A stretch of DNA of 54,421 nucleotides from a virus. Below the pieces are notes generated by a model. The model saw only the letters and a list, made by a program, of their open reading frames with translations. It had not been told where the DNA came from and ran no database searches. Position numbers and translations under genes: made by a program. Location: positions 1-54,421 of the IMG/VR virus record IMGVR_UViG_3300040808_003255. One strand, given 5' to 3'. This document shows positions 8,702 through 20,000 of the stretch, in pieces. Numbering within the stretch: position 1 is the first letter of the stretch; every line of letters starts with the position of its first letter.

Positions 8702-9736
8702 CTATCCCTTAGTAATAAAATCAAAAAATACCTGCTGTGGCATTCTTAAAATATATGATGCATTATCTACAAGACCATATGAGATTAAAATATCACCGTT
8801 TAAAAAAGTAACCCCGGTTGCAAATTCAATGTTATATTCTTGACCTGAAACAATGTCGTTATGAGAGCCCATAAAATGGAATTCTTTTGAAGAGTAAACA
8901 ATATTCCAATCATTATCCCAAATAATTACACGGTGTGCATAGTTACCATCCTTACGACCAAACGCATCTCTCCAAAGATTTGTTTCATGTGTGATAGCCA
9001 TTCGTTGTGTTGGGTTGATTCTAACTACCTGAGAACCACCTCTAATATCTCTAGGAAAATTATATTTGTTTTCCTCATCCAACACAGCGGTGGTTGTTTC
9101 TTTAGTTTCAATATTATAATGTGCAACCTGTGTAGGATTACACCACTTTACAAAGTGCCAGGGCATATCCAATACTGGCATCCAGTTCTTTTCACAATAA
9201 CTGCCATCACCATCTGGAGCAGGAATAGGGTTGCGAGAGACCTCAGTCCATATCCCATCCTTAAGTTCAATTTCACACATTTCCATTCGACCTGTGCCTT
9301 TGTCGTCATAACAATCACGGCGAACTCCACAGAGAAACATTCTATCATCCCAGTTAAAAAGTCTGGCATCCTCCAGTCCAACAAAATTCCATGTTGGTTT
9401 TGTATCCAATGTCATTTTTACTCGATGAGATGAAAGAACATTCATATCTTCATCCAACTCACACATTACGTTATGAGTAGATAGCGATACATCGTTCTCT
9501 GGATGTATATACACCAAAGGGCCCCATGCATGAGGAAATTGCTTTGTCTCGCTGTGGTATAGGATATAGTTTATGTGGCGAACATTTAAGTATATTTTAC
9601 CCTCGTGTTGAAAAATCGAGGGGTTCATTATACCAGTTTCAGTGCCAAGAACTTCTTTAGGAATGGTAATGGGGTGTATGCTGCCACCCCGTTTTAAAGC
9701 ATATGCGGATAACCCGCCAGATCTCAAGTCGTTCAT
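8702..9736 (-). CDS. GH130/GH43-like five-bladed propeller protein (possible glycosidase or glycoside phosphorylase)
   Basis: This 344-residue protein has the layout of five-bladed propeller carbohydrate enzymes. It starts with MNPSIFQHEGKIYLNVRH, a first-blade pattern, and carries FVGLEDARLFNWDDRMFLCG at about residues 117-137, matching the GxEDxR-plus-strand motif of GH130 and related families. Later blades include MAITHETNLW and FATGVTFLNGDILISYG. No signal peptide is present. Activity on a beta-linked sugar or glycan binding is plausible, but catalytic residues cannot be confirmed by eye. It heads the cassette with the methyltransferase and the nucleotidyltransferase-cupin, which supports a glycan-related role. 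Confidence 0.65.
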   Translation of the reverse strand: MNDLRSGGLSAYALKRGGSIHPITIPKEVLGTETGIMNPSIFQHEGKIYLNVRHINYILYHSETKQFPHAWGPLVYIHPENDVSLSTHNVMCELDEDMNVLSSHRVKMTLDTKPTWNFVGLEDARLFNWDDRMFLCGVRRDCYDDKGTGRMEMCEIELKDGIWTEVSRNPIPAPDGDGSYCEKNWMPVLDMPWHFVKWCNPTQVAHYNIETKETTTAVLDEENKYNFPRDIRGGSQVVRINPTQRMAITHETNLWRDAFGRKDGNYAHRVIIWDNDWNIVYSSKEFHFMGSHNDIVSGQEYNIEFATGVTFLNGDILISYGLVDNASYILRMPQQVFFDFITKG

Positions 9737-9768
9737 AATAACCTCAAATTATATAAAATTATTTCAAT

Positions 9769-10098
9769 TTACCAAGGTACAGTACGTGTAGTAACATCCT
9801 TTTCAGCTACTTTTCTAGCCAGATTAGCATTAATTGTTTCTACTCTTTTTGGGGATTGAGTGGCCTCTACCCAGGCAATCACATCTGTTTCGACAAGATC
9901 ATCATAAGAAATAAAATTACTTTCCGTAGTATTTGTGGCATCAAGAACATCATTACCCATAGTAGACACTTTTATACCAGCATCGGTTGTTAATGTTTTC
10001 TGCCACCTAACCTTTATAACTGCATTTTCCAAAACAACTCCATCAGAATTTGTCTGATCGGTTGTAAATAGATTAAGAATTTTCCATGAATAACTCAT
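9769..10098 (-). CDS. Small conserved phage protein (DUF7936-like), paralog of its neighbour
   Basis: A 109-residue protein beginning MSYSWKILNLFTT, with VIKVRWQKTLT and the segment YDDLVETDVIAWVEA. It shares with the next upstream protein the plan of (F/Y)xWKV at the start, a central strand with a Trp, an acidic L-x-E-x-D-V-x-A-W helix, and a C-terminal amphipathic helix. Proteins of this layout are common beside tail and fibre genes in marine T4-like phages and are usually annotated as hypothetical or DUF7936. Function is unknown. It lies 17 bases downstream of its paralog. Confidence 0.65.
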   Translation of the reverse strand: MSYSWKILNLFTTDQTNSDGVVLENAVIKVRWQKTLTTDAGIKVSTMGNDVLDATNTTESNFISYDDLVETDVIAWVEATQSPKRVETINANLARKVAEKDVTTRTVPW

Positions 10099-10115
10099 GT
10101 TAGTATCCTACCTTA

Positions 10116-10550
10116 TTAAGCTTCTGGGTCCGTAAAGTCACCTGAATCTGCATCCGCAGATTCTGGTGTTGGTGTTACCGCATCCTCTGCTGTAGACCAT
10201 GGGAAAGAACCTTGGTTTATTTCAGTGACGACTCCTGATTTATCCTCAATCTGTTTTTGGATCTGTTCGTCAATATGTACTTTATATGTTCTGTCCCCAT
10301 TTACTCTATTTTGAATCCATGCCAAAACATCAGCTTCAGTCAGATCTGCAAATGCCTTAAATGAACCAGCTGGAACATTCTCAGCAGTAAATGGTGTAGC
10401 ACCAGAGAAAGTACCATCGACACCATCAGCATTAGCACCAGTACATTCCCAATATGTTTGAACCACAGCACTAGGTAATGTCTCACCATCTGCGTTCACT
10501 TGATCACGAACTTTAAGTCCACGAACCTTCCAAGTATATGTAAAATCCAT
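10116..10550 (-). CDS. Small conserved phage protein (DUF7936-like) with acidic tail
   Basis: A 144-residue protein with MDFTYTWKVRGLKVRD at the start, VVQTYWECTG in the middle, and FADLTEADVLAWIQNRVNG, the same L-x-E-x-D-V-x-A-W block as its downstream neighbour. It differs by an acidic, low-complexity C-terminal tail of about 30 residues rich in Thr, Pro, Asp and Glu. GGAG precedes the ATG, and an AATAAATA box lies about 32 bases upstream. The pair probably arose by tandem duplication. A structural or assembly role is inferred from location only. Confidence 0.65.
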   Translation of the reverse strand: MDFTYTWKVRGLKVRDQVNADGETLPSAVVQTYWECTGANADGVDGTFSGATPFTAENVPAGSFKAFADLTEADVLAWIQNRVNGDRTYKVHIDEQIQKQIEDKSGVVTEINQGSFPWSTAEDAVTPTPESADADSGDFTDPEA

Positions 10551-10581
10551 TATTATTCTCCGATTTTAGTTTAATATAAGT

Positions 10582-10589
10582 TATTTATT
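10582..10589 (-). promoter_or_regulatory. Putative late promoter (AATAAATA)
   Basis: AATAAATA on the minus strand lies at the junction between the 145-residue gene and the 144-residue gene, about 32 bases before the latter's ATG, and overlaps the last bases of the former. It matches the NATAAATA late consensus. Confidence 0.4.
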
Positions 10590-11025
10590 AATCTTCCACT
10601 GCGTCTGCAAAGTACGTTGTGGTCTTTAAGAAATTGTATGCCTGGGTAAGTTCACTCGGTGCACCTTCTGATGTATCTAACATAAAGCATGGCTCATACC
10701 CTTTCCACATTTGCCCGAAATCTGAATCCATAGGAGCATCTGTAGGTGCAGAACCAATCATCCCAAGCGGCTCAGATCCATTTTCTCTTGCATCTTTTGA
10801 AACATAAACAGTTATGGTTACCTTGGCAAGATATCCCGCCTTCCATTCACGTTCATTATCTGGTCTCTGCTCGCCACCATTTGTCAAGCCATCTTGTCTT
10901 CCGGCATCACGTGGATCTTTAATATCAGCAACCCTTTTTTCCACATCAACTTTGGTTATAATGTGATATGCATTAGGTACCGTAAGTCCGGTATTTTTTA
11001 TTACGAAATCTTGAATTAAAGCCAT
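10588..11025 (-). CDS. Hypothetical structural-region protein
   Basis: A 145-residue soluble protein, MALIQDFVIKNTGLTVPNAYHII at its start, followed by a charged loop with two Arg/Asp-rich turns and a strand AKVTITVYVSKDARENG. The C-terminal part (PSELTQAYNFLKTT) looks helical. I do not recognise a family, although small proteins with this opening occur beside fibre genes in marine T4-like phages. Its ATG overlaps the giant fibre's stop codon by one base (TAATG), so it is probably translated by reinitiation after the fibre. That coupling suggests a fibre assembly or tip-associated role, which is inference. Confidence 0.65.
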   Translation of the reverse strand: MALIQDFVIKNTGLTVPNAYHIITKVDVEKRVADIKDPRDAGRQDGLTNGGEQRPDNEREWKAGYLAKVTITVYVSKDARENGSEPLGMIGSAPTDAPMDSDFGQMWKGYEPCFMLDTSEGAPSELTQAYNFLKTTTYFADAVED

Positions 11026-14000
11026 TATTTACTCTCCATTAATTTATATACCATTTCTTTCAATTTGTCAATCTCTTTTTGTTGATTATCAAGTTTTTGT
11101 TCCTGTTTATTTATCAAATCTTGTTGGTCTTTTGTAGCTTCAATAAGCACACCGACAAGTTTATCATAAGCTACACCGTAACGATCATTTTCATCATCAT
11201 AGGTAATAACCTCTGGAACGACCTTTGCTGTTTCCTGAGCAATGACACCCATATGGCGTCTATGCTCTTTATCTTCAGGCTGCCATTTCCAATTATAATA
11301 AACACCACGCAAATTCAATACCTTGTCTAAGGCATTATCAATTGTTACAATATTTTCTTTGTGTCTTTCATCTGAGAAAGCAACAATATCACCCGTTGCA
11401 TAAATGTCACCAGAAACATAAAGTTCATATGTGGACGATGTAGTAGAAGAACCGATACCCAAACAGGTATTATTTGGATTATAGAACCAAGCCCAACGAC
11501 CCAAGCCTTGATAATAAAGACCGCCATAACCACCGTCTGTACTTCTAAACATCCAGTGAATGTCATTGGATACCTGCGACATTGCAAATCCATAATAGTT
11601 ATTACGATTTCCAAGTAGGTTCATTGAACCGTATGAGGTAGATGAGTTCGGATAAATGTGCCAGCCATTAGTACTAGAATAATAGCCAGATGTATTGGTT
11701 AACTGCCAAGCAGCTTTATATGTATAACCAGATGTGTTATTATTGAACGTCCAATTTAATGTATTGTTATTATAATCTCTTTCAATACGGATACCACCAT
11801 AACCACCATAGGCCGCCATGGTAATACCAGTGTGGTATTGAAGTACTAGATCTGGGTACGGGCTAGACCAAGCTCCATTTTCTTGGAAGCCCCAACCATA
11901 TGGCCAATCACTACGATCATAACTACCTCCACTGTTAGATCCATTATACGGTGAATCATATACATTAGCCTCGATGACATTCATCCGTGAGGTTGATGCA
12001 AAATTACCGTAGTAGCCATCATTATTATGATCATAAAAGATGGGTGAGCGGAAGCTACCGTCAGCGTAACCATTACCTACAACATGAAGATCATATGAAG
12101 CAGTACCTGTATCACCTGTGCCACCACCAACTTTAAATGTATCCGCAACAACAAGTCTACCTTGTGTTGTCAGTGACATAGCACCTTGTGCAGTGTTGTG
12201 ACCCGTGTCACCCCACCAGAAGCCGCGATCATCCTCATCATTGAATTGGAATGTCATAGCCCAGTCATTCAGACCACCATATGTAATCCCTGACTGCATA
12301 CCGATAGCAAAGTCTGAACTATCATATACACGAATCTTATCACGAGTACTGTTTGAAGGACCGTCTAGTCTGTTGAAATCCATTGTATTAATATTGGAAT
12401 TTCCAGCCATATTCATGTAATAGGTGTCGTCATCCGTATCATAGAATAGTGGCGCACGGAATGATTGAGATGCATAAACATTACCATTTGCTCGAGCCTG
12501 GAATCTCCATTGATTGGCAATATCACTAGAACCCGCACCATGTTGTCCTAGATACAGCCCGGAATTTTCATCATTATTATTATTTGAATCAATGTTTATG
12601 AATACATTATTATATGAGTTAATCCTGATATCATCTGAAGCGTCACCCGCCGCATTTCTTGATGTAATACTGTGGTTGGTATTGTCATTACCGTAGAATG
12701 TAATATAATCACCTTGGTCCTTCATATTAAACCGATCAGCTGTAATCGTATTCATAATTGATGTAGAAGCTGGATCTGCATAGAAAGCAGGATCATTAGT
12801 ATCATAATAACGGCCAGCATACATCGAGCCGCCGTTTGAACTATTTTCATCAAGAACAGGAATTGTTCTCCAAGCTCTAAACGTATTACCCCAAGTTGAG
12901 CGGAACCGAAGGTTTGTAATTGGTCCACCAACCATTTGCCAACCATAGCGGTTAGTTCCGTTTGAATAGTGATATGCCTGAACACCGACCCAGTGTGATG
13001 TACCTGAAGGCTGGTTACCCGGGTTAGACCAAGAATCAATAAAGCCAGATCCCCAGTCAGCAACCACCGTTGTCATATCTTGCTTGCCCCAGCCCATTGC
13101 ACCTGACCAATAGTTGGTATCAGAGGTAATCCGAGGTCTTGCTCTATAGTACTCACCAGAATCTCTTGTGTGCCCTGGCAAAGCCATATAAGCCATGGTT
13201 ACATTATTCACACCTTTAAAACGTGTAGAGTTAATAGATACCGGATTGAAATACCAATTACTATCATCTGTATCTCTAAAGATAGGAGCACGCATATCAT
13301 TATTGGCTTCAAAATAACCATTTTGTGTACGAGCCTGCTGACCACCGTTATAGTAAAGAATGGTACGAGCATTTCTTTCTAAGTAAATCTGCCAATCATC
13401 GTCAGGTGATTTAAAGCCCCAGTGACTATCTTCATCAAAGTAAATACGACCACAGTTAGTTGAGTTACTATCGCGGAAAATAATTTCACCGTGGTCAGAG
13501 TCATTTGAACGAATTGACATTGTGTCTGCATCGTCATCGTAAATATCCCAGCCGTTATCCAAGCTGTACACATTAGCAATGATTGTATTCATTCTAGATG
13601 TGCTAGCAAAATCACCGTAGTAAGCCGGATTGTTATAATCATAGTAAATGGTAGCATACATTGATGTATTGTAGTTACTAGCATTATTAGTTGTAAGAGC
13701 CATAGACGCTGTGCGAGTCTGTCGAACGGTACCATAATCGCCATTGCCGCGGAACCCTACGGTCCATCCATTGCCCCAGTCGGTAGAAAAACTACTATAA
13801 CCTGTGTGTACATTTGTAACAGAAACCTGTGGATATTGCCAACCTTTATATTCACCGATACAAACAATATGACGAGAGCCATCAGTACCAAATCTAAAGT
13901 TTACACGGCCATAATCACTGTCTGTAAGTTGAGTAACAGAAACGTTGGTCCACCGGCCACTAGAATATGCATATCCACCAACTCTAAATGTTGACATTCT

Positions 14001-17000
14001 ACCGAAATTATATTCGTAAACATTAACATCAAAGTGAAGCATTGTATTGCCGCTATAACGGCTGGTTGGAAGATAAATTGTCAAAACACCATTTACTGTA
14101 GATGCAGACGTTGTATAAGTACCACCATTAGGCATTGCAAACCGACGAGTTTGGCCATCATATACATTGTTTATTCTAGCATAATTCATCAACGTTGTCG
14201 AAGCAAAATCACCATAGTATGCAGGATTATTGCGGTCATAATATCTATCAGCATATGCATTACCATAGATTTCAGTAGTACCGCCATTTGTTCTTAGCGC
14301 CCATTGGCTATCGGCTGAGTTGCGGAATCCGATATTATTACTGTTATCAGCACGGATATAACCTCGAGCACTATTACCTGTAGTAGTAAACAATATCTGT
14401 GAGGTTGCCTGAGTAGAATACAATCTAAACCGCTGGTTAGTATCAGAATACCAATGCATTGCTGTTGCTTGGTTATATAGACCTTCACCACTATTATCAT
14501 TTCTGAACCAGTTACGAGCATAGAATTCAGTTGCGCGTATACCAGTACCCATATTTGAGAATCCAGCAGGATCAGCATAATATGCAGGATCATTGCGGTC
14601 ATAAAAAATTGGAGAATCAATTCTGTCATTGATTAATGTTTGGCCGTTTCCACGGACAATCATATTCCATTGGCCACCTACACCGCCATCACGGAATGAG
14701 ATATCCTCACCACCTGATGTTGCAATAATTAAGTGAGCATCATTAGTTTCTGTTGCTTGGATGTAACCACGGGTACTTCCAGATGACGTTTGGAAGTTTG
14801 CAATTCCACCTGCAACATGAGTGGTAGTATTTACATTAATTGCGTTCATCCGTGAAGTTGATGCAAAATTACCGTAGTAGTTAGGATCATTACTGTCGTA
14901 GAAAATAGGTGCCCGTACACTATTATGTGCATCGTAACGATTAGCAATATTTGGACTATCATAATCGTGTGTTATGCTAGCCGCATTATTAAATGTCATA
15001 CGTTGTGATTTGCCAGGTATGATTAGGCGACTGTTTGCCGGAGCAGAAGTGCTACCTTGATCATTCTGAATTGTCTGGCCATTTCTATAAATCCAGCGCC
15101 ATCTTGCAAATGAGTTCCAGGCAGCACCTGAGAATCTAAGATACACGTTCCGAGCATTATCAATATAAACCTCTGGGCTAATTTGCCCATTTGAGCTTTC
15201 TAGATCATGCTGAATGGACATACCTGAACTTGCGTATGTTGCCATATGCACAGTACCTTTAACGGCACCAGGGTAATTAGAATCACGTTTACAATAATAT
15301 TCAATTGCGCCAATTGAGGTAGCGCTAGATAATGTTGCGACACGGATATAATAATATGAAAGGGCGGAGCCGTTCCAGCTATATGGCGTTCTTGAATACC
15401 ACTGACCTTGTTGTGGATTGTTCTGATCAAACCCACCTAATGTCAATGTATTCAGATAGGATCTATCACCTGGTTCAGTCCAATAAGATGTAGAGGATCT
15501 ATCTGTAAATCTATTTGCATATATTGTATTTTCTGCATATACGTGTCTGTCGTTTTGCAGCCAGAACATTGCTTCGTTATTACCAGAGGACCAACCTCGG
15601 CCAATCCCATAGTGTGGGTTAGTGTTGTTAGGTGAGTAACCAAAACTTAGTCTTGTTGAATTTGTGCCAGAGGTGCCAATTACCCAATGCTTAAAGTTAC
15701 CTGTAGAGGCGTTAGCACTATCATACCCCATAAATCGTAGAGTAGGTCCATGTGTAGAATTATTAATTCGAGATGATACAAGATTTATTTGAGGATATTG
15801 TCCTCTTAATGTAAGGTCTGGTCGTCTACTTTCGGATAATAGACCATTGGTTTTATTTGTTTCATCACCTAATTGAATCCGCGCAGGTTGACCACCAGAA
15901 CTATTATAACCGGCTGTGGGCACCAATTGAATTCTTTGCATACGTGATTCAGAAGCAAAATTACCGTAGTAGTTAGGATCATCATTATCGTAGAAAATAG
16001 GAGAATATATATTCCCTGGTGTCGTTACTCTAGTAGTACTCCAACCAATATTACGACCAATGTAAAGATCATCAGTTCCATCGTAGAATAGGAATGATTT
16101 AACAGCATCACCAGAATCGTGGCCCACAAATTCCCATGTCTCTGAGAAGTTTGCCATAAGTCCAGCGCGAATATCTGATGCCCAAGTGCCAGCACTGAAG
16201 TCATAATTGGTATCGGTACGACCAATATTTAATGCACCAGGTTGCATATTTCCAACTGAATAATTGGAGTTAGCAATTTCACCGTAAACTCTCATAGAGA
16301 GATCGGCATTACCATCCCAAATATATGCATTATTATCTCTATCTACAATTTTACTTACGTTGACCTGGTTCATTACCGAGGTGCCAGCAAAATCACCATA
16401 GAAACCTGTGTTATCTCTATCTCTAAATACAGGTGCGTCTGCATTACCTGATACATCAAGATCACCAGTTACAAAAATATCATCCGAGCGAATACGACCT
16501 TGTACATTTGATCTTTTTAGAATTGGTGGGCCGAACTCACGAAGAGCACCGGCACTGTTGTAGTTCATTAAGATACGAATACGTACAAATCTACAGCCAC
16601 CGCCATCTGAACCATTATAAGGTGTGTGCGTTGTCGGAATTGTTGTAAAGCCACGATATGTATTCCAACCAGTACTTGTATAGTTTACAGCACTTGCAAC
16701 AAAGTATGTAGTACCAGTATTACCAGCAATCGGCTTTTTATCTTTATCAAATCGTTCAATACCATAGTAAAATAATCCACCAGAACCAGAAACATATCTG
16801 ATTGCCATTTCACCATAAATTTCTTCACCAGGTTCAACAGCAATATAATCTGAATAGAATTGACGATATGCAGATGTCCTTACGACATAACTCGATGCAG
16901 TTGGTGAATCGCTGCTCTTAGAATAATCACCAGTTTGAATATTATTGGTTTCTGAACCTTGTAGAACATTAACAACACGGCGATCCCAATATTCCGATCC

Positions 17001-20000
17001 ATCAAAGAGTGTATCATCAGCAAGACCTGTTCCGTAGTGCTTAAGTAGACCAAGATCCTCATTGCCACCATTGATAGCAAAACTACCAGCGGATAGTGTG
17101 CCTTGGAAATATGCATTGCCGTTATCAAGATCAATAGAAGCTCTTAAGTTTCCGCTACCGACAAATACAAGCTCATTTGGATTACTTGTAGAAAAGTGTG
17201 AATATGCAGGATTATCATTACCGGCCCAGAAAATACCCCAGTTAGTAGCAGTTCTCCAAACCCAGTGTGAATAATCCTGAGCATCAAGGAAGATATTATT
17301 ACTTCCGTCACCAGATGTAGCAAAACCAGCGCGTTGGATATAACCAGGAACTCTTAAAGCTCTATCTGCATTGGCTACATCAAGATCTAACCAATAGGAT
17401 GTCGAAGATGGTGCATAATAAATTGGAGCCCGCATTTGGTTAGTGGCAAGGAAATAACCGTTTTCAGTTTCTGCCTGTTTTGTACCATTAAAATATAAAT
17501 CGGTTCCGGCATTTCTAGTAAGGTACATCGCCCATTTATTGTCAGTATCATTATAGATACCAGCTTCAGATGGACCAGATGACATGAATACCCAGTCATC
17601 ATTAATTGCGTAACCAGCCCAACTGTTTGTAGTACCGCCAACTCTAATAGAACCATAATCACCAGTAATACCATCAATAAAATATGTGGAACTATCTACT
17701 TCAAATTTTTGAGCTCTCATAATATTCGTAAGAGAGGTTCCAGCAAAATCACCGTAATAATTTACGTCGTTGGAATCTACAAATTTTGGTGCTCTAAATT
17801 CAGTAGGTGTGTAAACGTGATCAACATAAGCAATTAAATTATCACGGGTATTATAAGGAGATGTGGTCTTTTTAAACCTCATTCTAATTGATTCATTGCC
17901 ATCAAAATCATCTTCTGATTGAAGAATCAATGCACCCGTGTCTGTCCCAGATGGGCTTTCACCATAGATTTTCCAACCGTCATTATCACCGGTCTGTTGG
18001 CCGATATAATAAGTTGGCTGAGTAGATGTTGTGGTATATGATGTACCCACTGGGTTCTGAGGCATCGTAATCCGAGCCATAACAGATGTGCCAGAGAAAT
18101 TACCATAGAAATTATTATCATCATAATCGTAATAGATTGGAAAATATGCATAATCATTTGCACTATATGCACCAATACCACCACCGTCGAATTCTGTAAA
18201 TCTATTAAAATAAAACTTAGCTCTATCTGTTTGGAAATGAGAATAATTTGTATTCATCGGGCCAATATCTACATAACCCGATGGTGTTGTTAATCTCCAT
18301 GCATTACTTGTTTCTGGTGTCCAGGAATAATCATTATTACTAATATCAATAAATGAATTACCGTAAATATTATTCGCACCAAAATGTTCATATGCATTAC
18401 CTGGATTGTTTCTTGCAACAATACGGCCTGTGGACTCAATACTGAGCTGAGAAGCAACTACACCACCCCAATGAAAGGCTAGATGTGGAGGTGTTGCTGC
18501 GGCGGTTCCAGTATAATTGGATTCACGAAGTTCAATAGCAGCAGTTGAATATGACGTACCTGTAGACGTGGCTGCAACCTCAAAATTACCTTTTAATTTA
18601 CCACCTGCGGTAAAGTCCATGTAGAAGGTTTGATCATCACTGTCTTTAAATATATCAAAAATCGCATCACCAGTAGAATAAACATCAACGTTATTCCGTA
18701 CGCGTAAATAGTTGGCATCTTCCATATACCAACCAGAACCCCAACCAAATGCAAGTTCCTCATCTTTTAAGAATGATGCAGTTCCACGGCCAAAGATAAT
18801 ACCGTCATCATTACCATTCAGATAAATCGAGCCACTCACATGAAGTTTTGGATTACTTGGAGTAGTCGTTAGTGCTGTATTGTCACCACCATCTGTATAT
18901 GTTACAGAGTCACCATTAACAATAACATCGCCACCGTTTAGAATTGCGGCTCTAGCGGACCCACCGCCACTATACCAATAAACATCACCGTCTGTATCAG
19001 ATACATTATATACGTTTCCATTAGCGGCGCCTCTGACGGTGAACGTCTGAGTACCATCAGTATACAACGATATGTATCTGTTACTATCGTTGAAAGGGTT
19101 TTGTCCTAGGTCTATGCGGTTTAAATACATCAATGAGTAGCCGCCGTTTGAGCCACTCATAGCGAATGTTGTGTTCTGTCCTGCGCCAATAGATCCATGA
19201 GGAGCAATTGCCAGACCACCATTGCCCGTAGTATCAGCCCATCTTGACGCGTCCGTAATAGTGCCAAATAGCCCTTTACCTGCGGCCGTCAATGATGTGG
19301 TTGTATCTGCCGGATTTAAATAATATGAATTATTATCATAATCTGTAAACTTTGGTGCTCTCAGTTCATTTGTAAATTCACTGAAGCCGTTTGTGACTCT
19401 AAACCGTTTATTGTTATTAGTAAATACCTCAAATTCATCCGTAGCAGGGAAATGAATATATGTGTCAATATTACTATCTCGTCTAATTTTATCAACAAGA
19501 TTAATTCTTCTCATTCTTGAGGACGATGCAAAGTCACCATAGTAGGTAGCATCGTCGTTGTCATAATAGACACCCGCATACATATTTAATGCGCTTACAT
19601 CGCCACTAAAAGTTCCACCAACGGCTGTGATATCACCAGTGAAGGTTCCATCATCAGCAGAAATATCACCATTAAAAATACCATTGTTTGCGGTGATATC
19701 ATCTGAAAGTGTAATATCAACACCAGTAACAGTGCCGGCAAAATTAGCCGCATTTAATTCGGAGGTCCCAGCTGGGTCAAGAAAATATGTGTCATCGTCC
19801 GAATCATAGAATTTTGGTGCATATACATCTACAGAAAAATCTGCAGAATCAGTATCAATACTTAAGCGTTCAGTATTATCTGTAAATAACTTATATGTAT
19901 TATCGGCAGAAAATCCAAAATATGTAGTTTGATTGTTATTGTGTAAAATCCAATCATCAATAACAATACTTGACATTACAGATGTACTTGAAAAATCGCC

